A DNA stretch of 21,026 nt, taken from Monoraphidium neglectum. Taxonomy: Eukaryota > Chlorophyta > Chlorophyceae > Sphaeropleales > Selenastraceae. The stretch's first letter is position 1, and each line of letters opens with the position of its first letter. The DNA is taken from the NCBI RefSeq assembly GCF_000611645.1, contig NW_014013583.1:1-21026 (forward strand), written 5' to 3'. The notes under the pieces are model-generated. The model saw only the letters and a program-made list of their open reading frames with translations. It ran no database searches and was not told the DNA's origin. This document shows, one piece after another, positions 1-10,357 of the stretch. The translations under genes and the position numbers were made by a program.

Positions 1-182
1 GGAGGGAAGAGAGTGAGCGAGGTGGAGCAGGTGGTATGCATGGGGTAGTTGGGGTTGCACACGACATGCGGCGCCCCTGCCTGGGGACGTCGGGTGGCGG
101 CTGGTGTCCGCCAGGGTCAGACAGCGGCGCGACTAGTGGCGCCTGGACGGCACGGAGCCCGCCCCCCCCCATCCCAGCCCAC

Positions 183-835
183 CTGTCTCTGGATCACAGC
201 CATGGCGCGCTCCAGCTCCTCCGCTGCAATGGCCGCCGCGGTCGCCGACGCCATCGTCGCCGCCGCCGCGCGCGCCTTGGTCACGCGCTTGCGCACGCCG
301 AGTGACGGGACTGGCGCCGCGCCACCGGGGGCGCCCGGGCGGGGGCCGCGCAGGCGTGAGAAGACGGGCTGCGCCTCAAAGACTGGGAGCAGGCGCTCAG
401 CGCGCTCCACCCCGAAGTTGAGCTTGTCCTGCGTCGCGTAAGACGGGCCCAGCAGCAGCAGCGCCGCGCAGTCGTACGCCTGCGCCGCGTCCTCCTCAGC
501 CGGGAACCTGGGAGCGAGCGCGAGGCCCAGATGTATGGGGATGGGGGGGGGGCAGGGGGTTGGGAAAGGGAGAGGGAAGGGTGGGTTGGTGCTGTTGTGG
601 TGGCTGTGCGTCCTAGGCCGGGCCTGCGCACGCAGTGTCCTAGGCCGGGAGACCGCCGGCGGCCGCCGCCGCACCACGGCGCGCACTCGCGCAACGCACA
701 CCTGCCAATGTGGCGCTGCTTGCCGGCATTGCGGTCGTAAATCCTGGCGCGCCAGGTCTTCTCCTTGTCGTCCCAGGTCACGCCCCTGTGCAAGGGCGCG
801 AGCGCGCGCGCATCGGGGCGATTGGCGCCTCGCAT
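183..835 (-). CDS. AP2/ERF-domain transcription factor (3' part outside window)
   Basis: Exons 835-702 and 507-183, joined by a GT-AG intron (701-508). The splice rebuilds one AP2/ERF DNA-binding domain. The first half (about residues 16-44) has RGVTWDDKEKTWRARIY and KQRHIG. The second exon continues with RFPAEEDAAQAYDCAALLLLG and ends at DKLNFG, matching the plant WxARIY, AAxAYD and LNF landmarks. An Ala/Arg-rich stretch follows, ending in EELERAMAVIQRQ just before a donor at 182/181. The protein should act in the nucleus as a sequence-specific DNA binder; its targets cannot be inferred. The start is the first ATG after an in-frame stop, only 15 codons before the domain, so an upstream exon is possible. 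The gene continues past the left edge; a phase-0 acceptor near 81 is possible but unproven. Sure of the domain, not of the termini. Confidence 0.85.
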
Positions 836-1749
836 GGTCAGCTGGCGGTCAGCCCAGGCGCGTCACCGCGTGGCCGCGCCTGGCGAGCAGGGATCCCATG
901 TCCTTCTCCAACGTGGTCGCACTCGCCAGCGTCCCCAGCACATGGATGTGGGAAGGCCCCGAGCGCCAGGCCACGCTGGCCCAACATGGTCGAGTGAGGT
1001 CCCCTCATGTGAGAGCTCTCCCCTTGAGGGTCAAGGGCACCACGCACGCACCTATAGTTGGACCGGGGAAGCTCTTTTCTGGCCCCGTTGGCCCACCCTT
1101 GAGCCTCAGGACCCCCTGCTGCTCCCCCGTGCGAGTCCTTGTCCCCCTCAGGGATTTCTACGTCCATTCCGGTTTTACTCTATACGCACGCGCCTCCAGG
1201 CACCACTCCGTGTGGTCGCAACAGGGCGGGGCAAGCCTTGCTCGTCCTTCTTGTAGATCGGAGGAGCGCCGGTGCGATGGCATGGAAATTCATCAACGAA
1301 ACTGCTGGAATTTGATGTCATGCAGCGGGTCAACCCAGAGGCAACAGTCGTGCAACATTCGTCGGAACACCCCAACGCTAGGATGATGCCCGGGAAAGAC
1401 CACGAGCCCTGAGTTCCACATTTACGCTTACGTGGTGCCTGGTAGACAGTGAGGTACGGCTGGGGGCAGGACTGTGGCCCGTACAGGCACGGCCGCCATG
1501 CGGGCTTCAAGGCGCGCGAGTCAGGGTACCGGTGGCCGGCCACCATCAGCGATGCCGATGCGCCACGGCCGGCCAGCAAGTCATGCAGCGGAAAACCAGA
1601 GCCACCGCATGCTCTTTGACGTGCCTGTGAGCGCACATGGGCTGCGCACACCCTGCTTCCACAGTCGACCGCAAAAACATCTTGCCAAGCTACCAAACCT
1701 CGACCGAGGCGACGGCCCCGCTGCCCACAGACTAGAACGGTAGCGTTGC
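836..1749. other. Intergenic: MnmA 3' end and AP2 5' region
   Basis: No reading frame here resembles a known domain or carries paired splice sites. Both flanking genes run on the minus strand, so the stretch should hold the 3' untranslated region of the MnmA gene and the promoter of the AP2 gene. No convincing TATA box was seen. Confidence 0.5.
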
Positions 1750-1754
1750 TTACA
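1750..1754 (-). terminator. TGTAA motif overlapping the MnmA stop codon
   Basis: Read on the minus strand, TGTAA covers the last base pair of the final Val codon region and the TAA stop of MnmA. TGTAA is the common green-algal polyadenylation signal and no other copy lies between this stop and the AP2 gene. A signal inside the stop would leave almost no 3' untranslated region, so it may be chance. Confidence 0.25.
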
Positions 1755-4567
1755 CTGCTGCCCCCACCGGTCCCGCAGCAGCACCACCAACAGCAGCCGT
1801 GTTGATGGCGCCCTGGATCTTGGCGGCCCCCAGGCACGTGCCGCCCTGGTACAGCACGGCGTACTGCCCCGCCGCCAGGCCCTGGTCACGCTCCTCTAGC
1901 AGGAACAGGCCGTGCTGCTCACCGCCCGGGCCGGCGCCGCCGACGCCGCTGCCACACGTGACGTCCTCTTCCCGCAGCTGCCGTGCCTCCCCGCCCTCGC
2001 CGCCCTCGCTGCCGGCCAGCGCGGCCATGCGCGCGGCCCACGCCTCGACCGCGGCCGCGGGGCCGAGCAGCACGCGGCAGCGCGCGGTGGCGGGGCCGTG
2101 GCGAACCTTGACCAGCAGCGGGGGCGCCCCGGGGGACACGTCCGGCCGCTCGGGGCCGAGCCAGTTGAAGGGTCCCGCTGTGAACGCGTCGCGCCGCTTG
2201 CCTTGCTCGTGGTACCTGCGACTGATGCTGACCGTGTTGAGCCGCATGTCCTTGGCCACCACATACCTGGCGGGGCACAGGCGTGATTGGGGTTTGAGGG
2301 GTTGAGGGGGTGATTGAGCGTGCAGATGGCGGGGAAGCGTGGGTGAGGGGAGCGGGGTGACGAGTGCTGCTGGTGCCGAGACCGCCCAGCGCATGCGGCC
2401 TGGAACGAGAAGGCTTGAACAGGCAAGCTCGAGGACGCGGTATCACGCCACCCTTGCACCAAGGTCCGGGCCCATCCAACCTCAACATGGGTGACGGGCC
2501 ACCCCTGATCCCCCCTCCTCGCCGTGACTAAGCACTCCAACAGAGCACCCCCTGCCAAGCCTCTCTCCCCACCCGGCTCACCAGGGCCCTCCCGGCAGCT
2601 TGATGCCGCCGCGCTGCCCCACAGTGTAGAACCAGTAGCCCTCGTGCAGCCCCACCACTGCGCCGTTCTCCGCCTCCACCAGCGGGCCCGGCCAGGTGCC
2701 CAGGTGCTCGCGCACAAATTCACCAAACCGCACCTTGCCCAGGAAGCAGATGCCCTGGGAGTCCTTGCGGCCGCTGGTGGCCAGGCCCGCCGCCGCAGCG
2801 AGGGAGCGCACCTGCGCCAGAACACAGATGTGTGCGGGTGGGCAGGTGGGCGGGCATGCAGGTGGGCGGGTGGGCAGTTTGAGGGGGGGGGAGGACCTGC
2901 CGAGTACGAGGGAGAGCGCACGAGCGACCATGTCCACTGCAGTTCAGCCTCTGCATGGCGGTCTGCAGGCAGCAGCTGGCGCACGAAGCACAACAACTTT
3001 ACTCGTGTCAGTTTAGTCAAAAAACAATCCCTGCTTTTTTGCAGCGGCTTCTCAACAGGCTGCAGCTGTGTGAGCGCCGCACCTGTGGCTTGGTCAGGCA
3101 GCCAAGGGGGAACATGGCTCGCGCGAGCTGCTGCGAAGAGAGCTGCGCCAAAAAGTAGGTCTGGTCCTTCACAGCGTCGGGTGTGAGAGCCAAGCGCACC
3201 TCGGAGCTGCCGGTGCCGCTGCTGCTGCTGCTGCCGCTGTTACTGTGGGTTTCTACCTGCCGATGAAGCCCCGCTTGTGGCCGCACAAGGCGTGCGTAGT
3301 GGCCAGACGCGACGCGGTCAAAGCGCTCCGGCTGGTGCTCGTCCAGCCATTCGAAGAATGCACCGAACTTCACCCTGCAAAGTTGGCAGGCGGTGTTCCG
3401 GTCCACAATGCCACTCTCACACCGTGTTCAAAGCAACGTGATGTCGTGCGTGACCCCCAGAGGAGGATGTGCCAAAGGAGGCCGTGACTGATACCAACCC
3501 CCATTTGCCCTGCTTGCGCGTTCAATCCACGGAGCGTGCCCACCTTGAGTTGCAGAGCATGTCGGGGTTGGGGGTGCGGCCCGCCTTGATTTCCGCCACA
3601 GAGTGCGCCACCACACGGTCCCAGTACTGATCTGTCATGGGCACCACCTCCAGGGGCACGCCCGCTGACTCACACACCTGGCGGCGGCAGCATGTGTTGG
3701 GCGCAGTGCACAAATGCTTCGGGCGCTTGGAGGCAATTGCACCGCCCTGCCACGTTCATCCACCCGCTGCAACACGAGCCCCCTTGTTGTGCCCGCAACT
3801 CCCGCGACCGCCCCCAACCAGCCGCTTCGGATGGCACCAGCCGCCACAAGCACGCCGTGATGAGAACATCGATCCGCCGTCCAGCCTCCCCCGCAGCGGG
3901 GCTCTTCCGGCGGTGAGGCCCACCTGCCGCGCGTAGGCCAGGTCCTCCTCCCAGGGGCACGCGTCCCAAAAGTTCCTGAAGTCCTCCTGGAACCAGATCT
4001 GGAGGTAGAACCCGACAGCCTCGTGGCCGGCGGCACGCACCAGGGACAGCGCCACGCTGCTGTCAACGCCGCCGCTGACGAGGACCGCGACGCGCAGCCG
4101 GCGGCCGGGCTCGCACCTGCATAAAGGTGCGTGGGCGCTCCGTTAACAAGCGCATTGCCAAGTTAGCGGGTGGCGGCACGTGCAAGCTGCGGCTCACGCG
4201 CTGCAATAGCTCGCAACTGCGGCCTTTGGGCGTTTGCACGGGTGCCACAGAGTGCCAGTGCGCCGCGCGCCACCCATGTTGTGGGTGGTCTGTTTGCACT
4301 GGTGCTCACCCCCTGGTTTCCCTCATCACTCACCCGGCCATCAACGCCGGATCAGAGCCCCATTCTGCAACAGGTGGCACTGGGGGCAGCGCCTCGCCCG
4401 CCGCTGCACCGTCGTCCACCCTCAACTCTGGGCCGTCTGGCACGTGCAGCCGCTTAATCTCCAGGCCCGCCAGACCCGGGCCGGGCGCTGAGGGCGGCGA
4501 ACGGGTGGCGCCGCAGCGATGCAACCGCGCGTGTCGCAGCCGGCCAACGCCACTTTTTGTGAAGGGC

Positions 4568-4601
<34 letters not shown>

Positions 4602-4884
4602 CGCAGCTGCTCGTGCTGCGACTGCTCACAGCAATGCTTGCACTGCTGCGGGGATGCGAGGCTGCCACCGTGGCCTGAAGATTTGAATTACATGATGCGT
4701 GATGGCCGCGTTGCGCCACTGGCATTGCTGCTGCCGCTGCCACTGCTGGCGTGCATACTGGTCGTGCTGCTGCTGCTCGTGCCGACCGAGCCGACGCGGT
4801 GCATCGGCATGGCCGAGAGCGCAGAGCACCGAGACGCTGATAATCTGGATGATGCACTATTTGTTGGCCGAGCGCACCTATCAT
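1750..4884 (-). CDS. mnmA: tRNA-specific 2-thiouridylase MnmA/TrmU, organelle-type
   Basis: Six exons: 4884-4334, 4116-3924, 3677-3544, 3374-3083, 2811-2582 and 2266-1750. All introns are GT-AG and phases agree, giving 638 residues. MnmA activates the C2 oxygen of wobble uridine 34 with ATP and replaces it with sulfur in tRNA for Lys, Glu and Gln. The PP-loop SGGVDSS is at about 198-204, the first catalytic Cys in NPDMLCN at about 290, the KDQTYFL block in exon 4, and the second catalytic Cys in DSQGICFLG at about 412. The C-terminal exon carries the beta-barrel domain ending [11 protein letters not shown]. It is much longer than bacterial MnmA (about 360) because of a roughly 190-residue Ser/Ala/Arg-rich N-terminus, probably an organelle transit peptide plus linker, and a Ser/Gly insert in exon 4. 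The first ATG directly follows an in-frame stop; the ATG at 4725 is an alternative start. Divergent from the cupin gene. Confidence 0.93.
3217..3239 (-). repeat. CTG/CAG triplet run coding serine in MnmA
   Basis: Imperfect CTG repeat on the plus strand, read as AGC on the coding strand. It encodes a Ser-rich insert between the thiouridylase blocks ending in HYARL and starting at KDQTYFL. It probably forms a flexible surface loop absent from bacterial MnmA. Confidence 0.7.
4568..4600 (-). repeat. CTG/CAG triplet run coding serine in the MnmA N-terminus
   Basis: Near-perfect CTG repeat on the plus strand with one TTG interruption. On the coding strand it reads as AGC, giving a polyserine stretch in the presumed transit-peptide region of MnmA. 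Confidence 0.7.
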
Positions 4885-5323
4885 TTAGTTGCATGCGGGT
4901 GTGTCGAAGCTCGAGGTACTGTAGGGAAAAAAATGCGAAAGCAGAATCCTGGAATGGTAGTGCTCTTTTGAAATATGCACTTTCTTACAGCATCGTCGTG
5001 CTTTTTTGCACCTAAGCTTTCAGCCCCTTGCTCACAGGTGGGTGGGAGGGCAGTGGTCGCGCACGTGAGAGCTCCACTAACTATTGCCGCGCCTCCCTGC
5101 GATGCGCACTCTGTCAGGACCCTTCACTTGCATCGTTCAGCGGCCGACCACAAAATTTCCAAGGGCAACGACAGCAACCGGGGGCCCCCCCCAAATCTCA
5201 TACGTGCACGATCTCCGTCCCTGCGGCCAGCATCTCGTAGGTCACAACACGATGCAGTGTCTGGACTCCCTCAAGCGAGCCCGGGTGGGCCCAGCGGCCT
5301 CTGCGCCGTTGCGTCGGGCCGCG
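4885..5323. promoter_or_regulatory. Divergent intergenic region between MnmA and cupin genes
   Basis: About 440 bases separate the two divergently oriented starts, so both promoters should lie here. Base composition is lower in GC around 4860-5030 than in the flanking exons, with short A and T runs. No clear TATA box or shared operator was found. The exact length depends on the two inferred start codons. Confidence 0.5.
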
Positions 5324-6099
5324 ATGCCTCGCACGTTGCAGTGCAGGTGAACAGCAGCGACGCGCGGCCGTGCGGAAAGTGTGCTCGCATGCCGGAGCGG
5401 CCAAGCGCCTGGAAGCCCCGTTGTGGAGTCTGCTGGTCGCCATTGGTGGATGTGGTGTGTGCTGTGGGTGTTGCTCTCCGCGGTGCAACCTGTCGATGTT
5501 GCACGAGCAGAGAGTCGCTGCGGCCCGGCGCGCGACACTGCACGCCCAACCCCATTGCTTGCCGCTATGACTGTCTCTGCACCGGTGTTCGCCAAACCCT
5601 GCCGCCCTCGCTCCCTCTCTCCTCCTCTCTCGTACCCTCTCCCAGGCCGCCCCACGCCGCCGCGACCCTGGGGCCGCGCACCAAGGCGGAGGGCGGCGTG
5701 TTTGTGCGGATGGAGGGGCAGCCGCTGCTTGAGCTGGCTGAGGGGCACCGCGCGGTGCCGCTGCTGTCGCCGGAGAAAGACCGCGTGCCCTTTGCCGCGG
5801 CGCTCCGCATCATCCAGCCGGGCGCCGCGCCCGCGCAGGTGCGCGCGACACTGGGGGCTGGGAGCGCGTGTCTGGGTTTCCACCATGTTCCACACACCGC
5901 TCAGTTTGGGCTCCCTCGTGCCACCGTGCCGCCTACCGCGCGCCCGGGTGCGACCCTGCGCTGCCCGGGGCGCCAGTGGCGCCCGCTTTTGGCGCCACGC
6001 AAGCCCGTCCTTGCGGCTGTGTGCCACCCCGCATAAAGCTGGTAACCACGACCCACTAATGCCCTCCTTGCCCCGCTCACATGCGTACCCAATCACGCG

Positions 6100-6149
<50 letters not shown>

Positions 6150-7430
6150 CCAGGCCGTGGGTGCAGGCCCGGAGCCCCACGACACGCTCGAGCTGCACTA
6201 CACGCTGTGCGGCGCGGGCTCCCTCCTGGGAGCCAACGGCACCGCGCAGCCCGTGGGCCCCGGCGACAGCATCATCTCCGCGCAGGGCGCCGCGCTGTTC
6301 ACCGTCCCCGCGGGCGCCGCCGACGCTGGGGGCGTGCCCGCGCCGCTGGTGATGCTGCAGGTGCTGCTGCCGGGCAAGCTGCTGCGCGACGCCGCCGGCG
6401 GCCTGGGCACCGCCCACACCGACCCCGCGGACCTCCTGATCCGCCCCGAGTGGTCGTGCCCCACCGTCCTCAAGGCGGGCCGCGTGTCGCAGGAGCTCAT
6501 GTGCTCCCTGCTGTCGCGCGACATGGAGCTCACCCAGGGGGACGGCCACGGCGGCGACGCCGCAGCGCCCGGCCCCGGCGACGGCGAGAGCGCCGCCCCC
6601 TCCGGCTCCTCCGACCCCGCCGCCCCCGCGGCCGACGTGACGCTGGAGCCGCTGGCCGGCAGCCGGCCGCTCCACAAGCGCTCCCTCTCCGGCGTGCGCG
6701 CGTGGCAGCTGCCCAACGCGACCAACCAGCTGGCGCTCGTGTTTGGCCCTCACCTGGACCCGGAGCTGTCGATGACGTTTGGGGTCGAGATGTTTGAGCC
6801 CGGCCACAGGACCACGCGCCACATCCACACCTCCGCGTACGAGATGTTTGTGGTGCTGGGGGGCCAGGGCGTGGGCATCTCCAACGGCGAAGAGGTGCCC
6901 ATCAGGGCGGGCGACGTGGCGGTGTTCCCGCCCTACGTGGTGCACGCCATCGACAACACCTCGGACAGGAGGCTGTACTGCCTGCAGGTAGGCGGGCTGC
7001 GGCGCGCGGAGGAGGGGGGGGGGGGCGCGGATGGGGGGCGAAGTGGCCTTGAGGCTGAACGTGCTTACGTGGGTGTGTTTGAGGGCGCGTGTTAGGCGGT
7101 TGTGCGCGCACACGAGTGTGGATGTGCGCCTGCAAGGTGGGAGGGAGGATGGTGGCTAAGAGCGTGCCCACATGTGTGCCGAAAGCATGCATGCAACGGT
7201 CAAGAACCCAGAGACTCTGTTGGTCTTATTCAGCTGTGCCTGCTAGTTTGCCCAGCAGGTCACCTAACACCTTGGGCGCCCCTCAACATTGCCGTATTTC
7301 CCCCTATTCCTACCTGCCCGCCCAGATGATGCTGCCCAATGACATGTTTGCCGAGTTTGTGACCAGCGGCTCCCTGCTGGACCCGCTGGACTCTGCAGAC
7401 ATGGGCCACATCATCTCTGGCAGCTGCTGA
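5324..7430 (+). CDS. Two-domain cupin (RmlC-like) protein, substrate unknown
   Basis: Exons 5324-5346, 5646-5838, 6154-6987 and 7326-7430, all introns GT-AG and phases consistent, giving 384 residues. The C-terminal cupin is complete: GHRTTRHIHTSAYE followed by FVVLGG fits G(X)5HXH(X)4E(X)6G exactly, and GDVAVFPPYVVHAIDN supplies the second-motif His and Asn, with Tyr in place of the usual Gly. It should bind a divalent metal. The N-terminal barrel, around PHDTLELHYTLCGAG, has lost the HXH pair and the second-motif His, so it is probably structural. A Gly/Asp/Pro-rich linker of about 35 residues joins the two. No signal peptide is obvious. The 23-nt first exon is inferred only from a CAG/gtgaac donor with matching phase; a start at the internal ATG 5710 is possible. 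Cupins range from dioxygenases to isomerases and binding proteins; I cannot assign the reaction. Confidence 0.85.
6094..6145. repeat. (CG)n(CA)n microsatellite in cupin intron
   Basis: A short CG run passes into about 20 CA units in the sense strand of the cupin transcript. It ends eight bases before the CAG acceptor at 6151-6153, occupying the place of a polypyrimidine tract. Confidence 0.95.
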
Positions 7431-7539
7431 GCACCAGCATCGCACTGGGCACAGCCCCGCACCGCGCAGTGGGCTGCAGCACACCAGGGGATGTCAACCC
7501 CGGGTGGTGGCTGCCCCCCCTGCGGTGCCGCCCCGCCCC

Positions 7540-7544
7540 TGTAA
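7540..7544 (+). terminator. Candidate polyadenylation signal, cupin gene (proximal)
   Basis: TGTAA 110 bases after the cupin stop codon. It is the nearest of three candidates; the others are at 8411-8415 and 8617-8621. Confidence 0.4.
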
Positions 7545-8616
7545 TGGTGGTGCATGCGCATGCTGCTGGCACGCCCCCCGATGCGCCCGACGACGCAGTC
7601 GACGCCACCACTCGCCCCCTTCTGGTTGGCCGTCAACTGTGCAAGCCGCCCAGCGTCGCCGCATGGGCGACCACAGAGCGTGCCGTTGTGTCAGGCGTCA
7701 TCGTCGGCAGCGCTGGTGTGCACGGCAGCGCACGCCAGCCGGGTGTGTTGACACACCCTCCTTGTGCTCTTTTGTGGGCCCCGCCGGCCGCACCCATTGT
7801 ATTTGTACCACACCATCCTGGCAGGGCCTCAAGCTGCACGGGCGCCCAGGCCCACCCTACCTCATCATCTCCGTTGAATTCCCCTCCCATCACCCACGTG
7901 GGACCACGGCCGTCGGCCTGCCGTACAGTCCCACCCGCCGTCTAGCCTGTCTGCGCCCAGGTTGCGGCAGAGTGGGCACCAATCGGTGCAGCCGCCTCGC
8001 CTCATCCCGCCCTTTCTCCTCCACAGGCAGCACAGCCGCAGGCGCTAAGCAGTTGCAGCGCTGCGCCCACTTCCCTTGTCGACTGCGTGCAATCTGGGCT
8101 GGCAGGCCGGCCCCGCCTTGTGTATCGCATTGGCGCATTCTTTTTTGGGTCCGCCGTGCCTGGTCTCGTGCTCTAGCCCTCCTCCCCCCCCACTGAAGTT
8201 CGCGCGTACCTCGTTGAGGGGGTGCGCAGCATCTCTAGGGCGCTGTGCGGCGTCCCATTGATCCTCTGCGTACCAGCTTTGCCTTGACCTTTGGGTGCGG
8301 TAGTGGTCGTGCTTGCGGCAGCGCTCCGTCGGCAAGCACACCAGTCACATCCACTTGCCAAGCGTTTTGCTCTCTCAAACCGCTTTTTGCGTATGGCAAA
8401 CGTGCGTCTTTGTAAGGGAGGATTTGTTCCCCCGCCCCCCCCCCCCCAGTCTGCTGCGCAGTTGCCAACAAACCCCACACCAAAGCGCGTTGTTCGCGGG
8501 CGATGTCCATCCCGCGGGCCAACGCAGCTGCAACCAAGCGTGGAGGCGTGTGCGCATGCGGCCCGCCCATGTGTCTGCCAGCCGCGTCGACGTGGTGCAA
8601 GGCGTTGACAATGATT

Positions 8617-8621
8617 TGTAA
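8617..8621 (+). terminator. Candidate polyadenylation signal, cupin gene (distal)
   Basis: TGTAA in a locally AT-richer context (GATTTGTAACAC). If it is used, the cupin 3' untranslated region is about 1.2 kb, with a gap of roughly 260 bases to the 3' end of the convergent gene. Confidence 0.4.
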
Positions 8622-8909
8622 CACTCAGGTATCTCAGTCCCTGCGGATGATGTCAGTGAAACCAGGAACCTCGCACCAGGCGGGCAAGGGATGGCGTGCC
8701 CAGCACCCAGCCCTGTACAGCGACTGCAAGCCTGAACACAGTGACCATGACCCGACGGCCGTTGTGACACCTTCTTGTGTACCAACGGCTTCAGAAAGCT
8801 GGACAGCAAGAGCACCAGCATGATTCTATGCACCTCTTGTGCCCTGGACTAACTTGATGTTAAAATCTGGTCGTGGGCTCACTGAAATTAACGCATCTTG
8901 TTCTGGCAC

Positions 8910-8914
8910 TTACA
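8910..8914 (-). terminator. Candidate polyadenylation signal, cysteine-rich gene
   Basis: TGTAA on the minus strand about 240 bases after the stop codon at 9151-9153. It is the first such motif downstream and is followed by AT-richer DNA. Confidence 0.45.
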
Positions 8915-9150
8915 GATGGGATTGGGGGTGGGATACATTTCAGTCTGAAATCATTTTGCCTGAGTTGTCGCAAAGGGTGAACGTGTATTTGATATTCCAG
9001 TGGTTCACCACGACGGTGTCAGTGATCTGGGGCAAGTGCAGTACAGCTGTCAATCTTTGAGGCGGCAGAAAATGCAAGCGTTTAGTGTGCAAAGTAGCTT
9101 GCGTGTTTGTATATCCCAAAGCAAGGGACAGCAATCAAGCGGTGGAGTGT

Positions 9151-10357
9151 CTACCACCCATCGGCAACAAGAATAGCCGCGTCCGCACGCTTCACACATG
9201 CAGTGTGGTCGACGTTGCTGGTTCCATTGACACAGGCTACACAGAACATGCCGCCATGGTGGCCCCCATGCAACAGGTTGCGGTGGCCCCCGTGGATGGC
9301 CGGGCGAGGGGCGAGGGGCCCAGAAACATAGCCATCGGCGCACGCCCTGCGCAGATGGCGCCACGGCGGGTTTGCTGTGAGGAATGTGCTTTTGTGTCAG
9401 CCGGACACGTCATCAGGATGGGTGTGAGGAGGCAAGGCAGCAGGGAGTGATCCAGCAGGCAAGGTGTTCCATTATTGGGAAATACCGCGAGCACTTACTG
9501 GCATGTGGGAGGGGTGGTCGGTGGGGCGCTGCCAGGCACAGGTGCGGGGAAGCCATACCCATCCATGCACACTGCACAGAGATGGTGCCACCAGGTGGAG
9601 GGGGGGGGGGCGGGGTCCGGAGGTTCAGGTCTCAGGCGGATGTCGCAACCCACTGCCTATCAATCAAGGTGTGGACTACGCAGGTTGCTGGTTGCGCCAC
9701 GTCCATGCGGTGCTGGAGCCAAGCAAGCCATCCACTGCTCCGGAGCTGTCCGAGAGGCAGCGAACAAGACGCCTTTGGTTTTCTAGGAACCACGACATGC
9801 ACGCAGGAAATGGCCCGGCTGTTGACGCGTAAGGTGCTCCAGGCCTGCCAGCTGCGCGTGCTGTAGATGCGCAATAGAAGGTGGCGGTATCCCTGGCGAC
9901 ACTCACCGCACACGCCCTTTTGGGCATCCAGCTTGTAACCGGCGGTGTCGCAGGCGGTGCATGTGATGCGCGTGAAGTTGGGGGCAAAGGTGGGGCCACT
10001 GAAGTTGCCAAAGCTGTCGCGGTGGCCGCGTATCTTGGAGGTGCGGCCACTGGAGCTCCTGGGACTGCTCAAGCTGCTGGGTCCGTCAACGTCATCAGAG
10101 CCGTCGGAGCCGTCAGGGCCATCGGAGCCCTCGAGGGCGTCAGGGCCGCCCCTGGAGCCCTCCCCGGAGCTGGGCTGCAGCAGGCGGCGGAGGCCGTGGA
10201 ACGACTTGTGAATTTGGTGTGAGGCAGCACCCGGGGCAGTGATGTTGGGTATGAAGTCGGTGCAGGCGGTGCAGCCGGGCATCACGGTGCAGTCGGTGGC
10301 AGACGCAGTGGCGGCGAGCGCCACCGCCGCCAACAGGACCAGGATGACGCTGCGCAT
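9151..10357 (-). CDS. Small secreted cysteine-rich protein
   Basis: Exons 10357-9907, 9571-9499 and 9346-9151, introns opening with GTGAGT and GTAAGT, phases consistent, giving 239 residues. It starts MRSVILVLLAAVALAATASA, a typical signal peptide with likely cleavage after residue 20, so the protein probably enters the secretory pathway. After it come cysteine pairs of C-x-x-C type (GCTACTD, ITCTACD, TCQACADGY, FCVACVN) with recurring GY steps, resembling short growth-factor-receptor or EGF-like cysteine repeats. A low-complexity Ser/Asp/Gly/Pro region occupies about residues 68-105. Several N-glycosylation sequons are visible (NIT, NFS, NFT, NGT). No membrane segment follows the signal peptide. 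If the first intron were retained, the frame would read CGECRQGY, also fitting the repeat, so alternative splicing is possible. I do not recognise the family; a cell-wall or matrix role is only a guess. Confidence 0.72.

Larger units (their letters stand above)
7431..8894. other. Gene-less convergent region (3' UTRs)
   Basis: Cupin on the plus strand and the cysteine-rich gene on the minus strand converge here. Open frames in the interval show no recognisable domain, and their composition follows the base bias. TGTAA occurs on the plus strand at 7540, 8411 and 8617, so the cupin 3' untranslated region could be about 0.1 to 1.2 kb long. A poly-C run lies at about 8431-8448. Confidence 0.6.

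Noticed and set aside
1..182. A possible third AP2-gene exon after an acceptor near 81
   Set aside because: A phase-0 open reading exists to the window edge, but a pyrimidine-rich tract at the edge suggests the true acceptor lies outside. Not enough to call.
535..1386. 283-codon plus-strand frame opposite the AP2 gene
   Set aside because: Its first part is antisense to the AP2 exon and the rest is compositionally biased, without domain or splice evidence.
5242..7113. Long minus-strand open frame of 623 codons over the cupin gene
   Set aside because: It is antisense to the cupin exons, His/Arg/Gly-biased as expected from GC-rich codons read backward, and runs through the CA repeat. No domain is visible.
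8375..8833. Minus-strand frame starting with a hydrophobic, signal-peptide-like stretch
   Set aside because: The rest is compositionally random, there is no family likeness or splice partner, and it lies in the expected 3' untranslated region of the cupin gene.
8839..9134. Short frames on both strands in an AT-richer patch
   Set aside because: They fall in the expected 3' flank of the cysteine-rich gene, where lower GC is normal, and match nothing I recognise.
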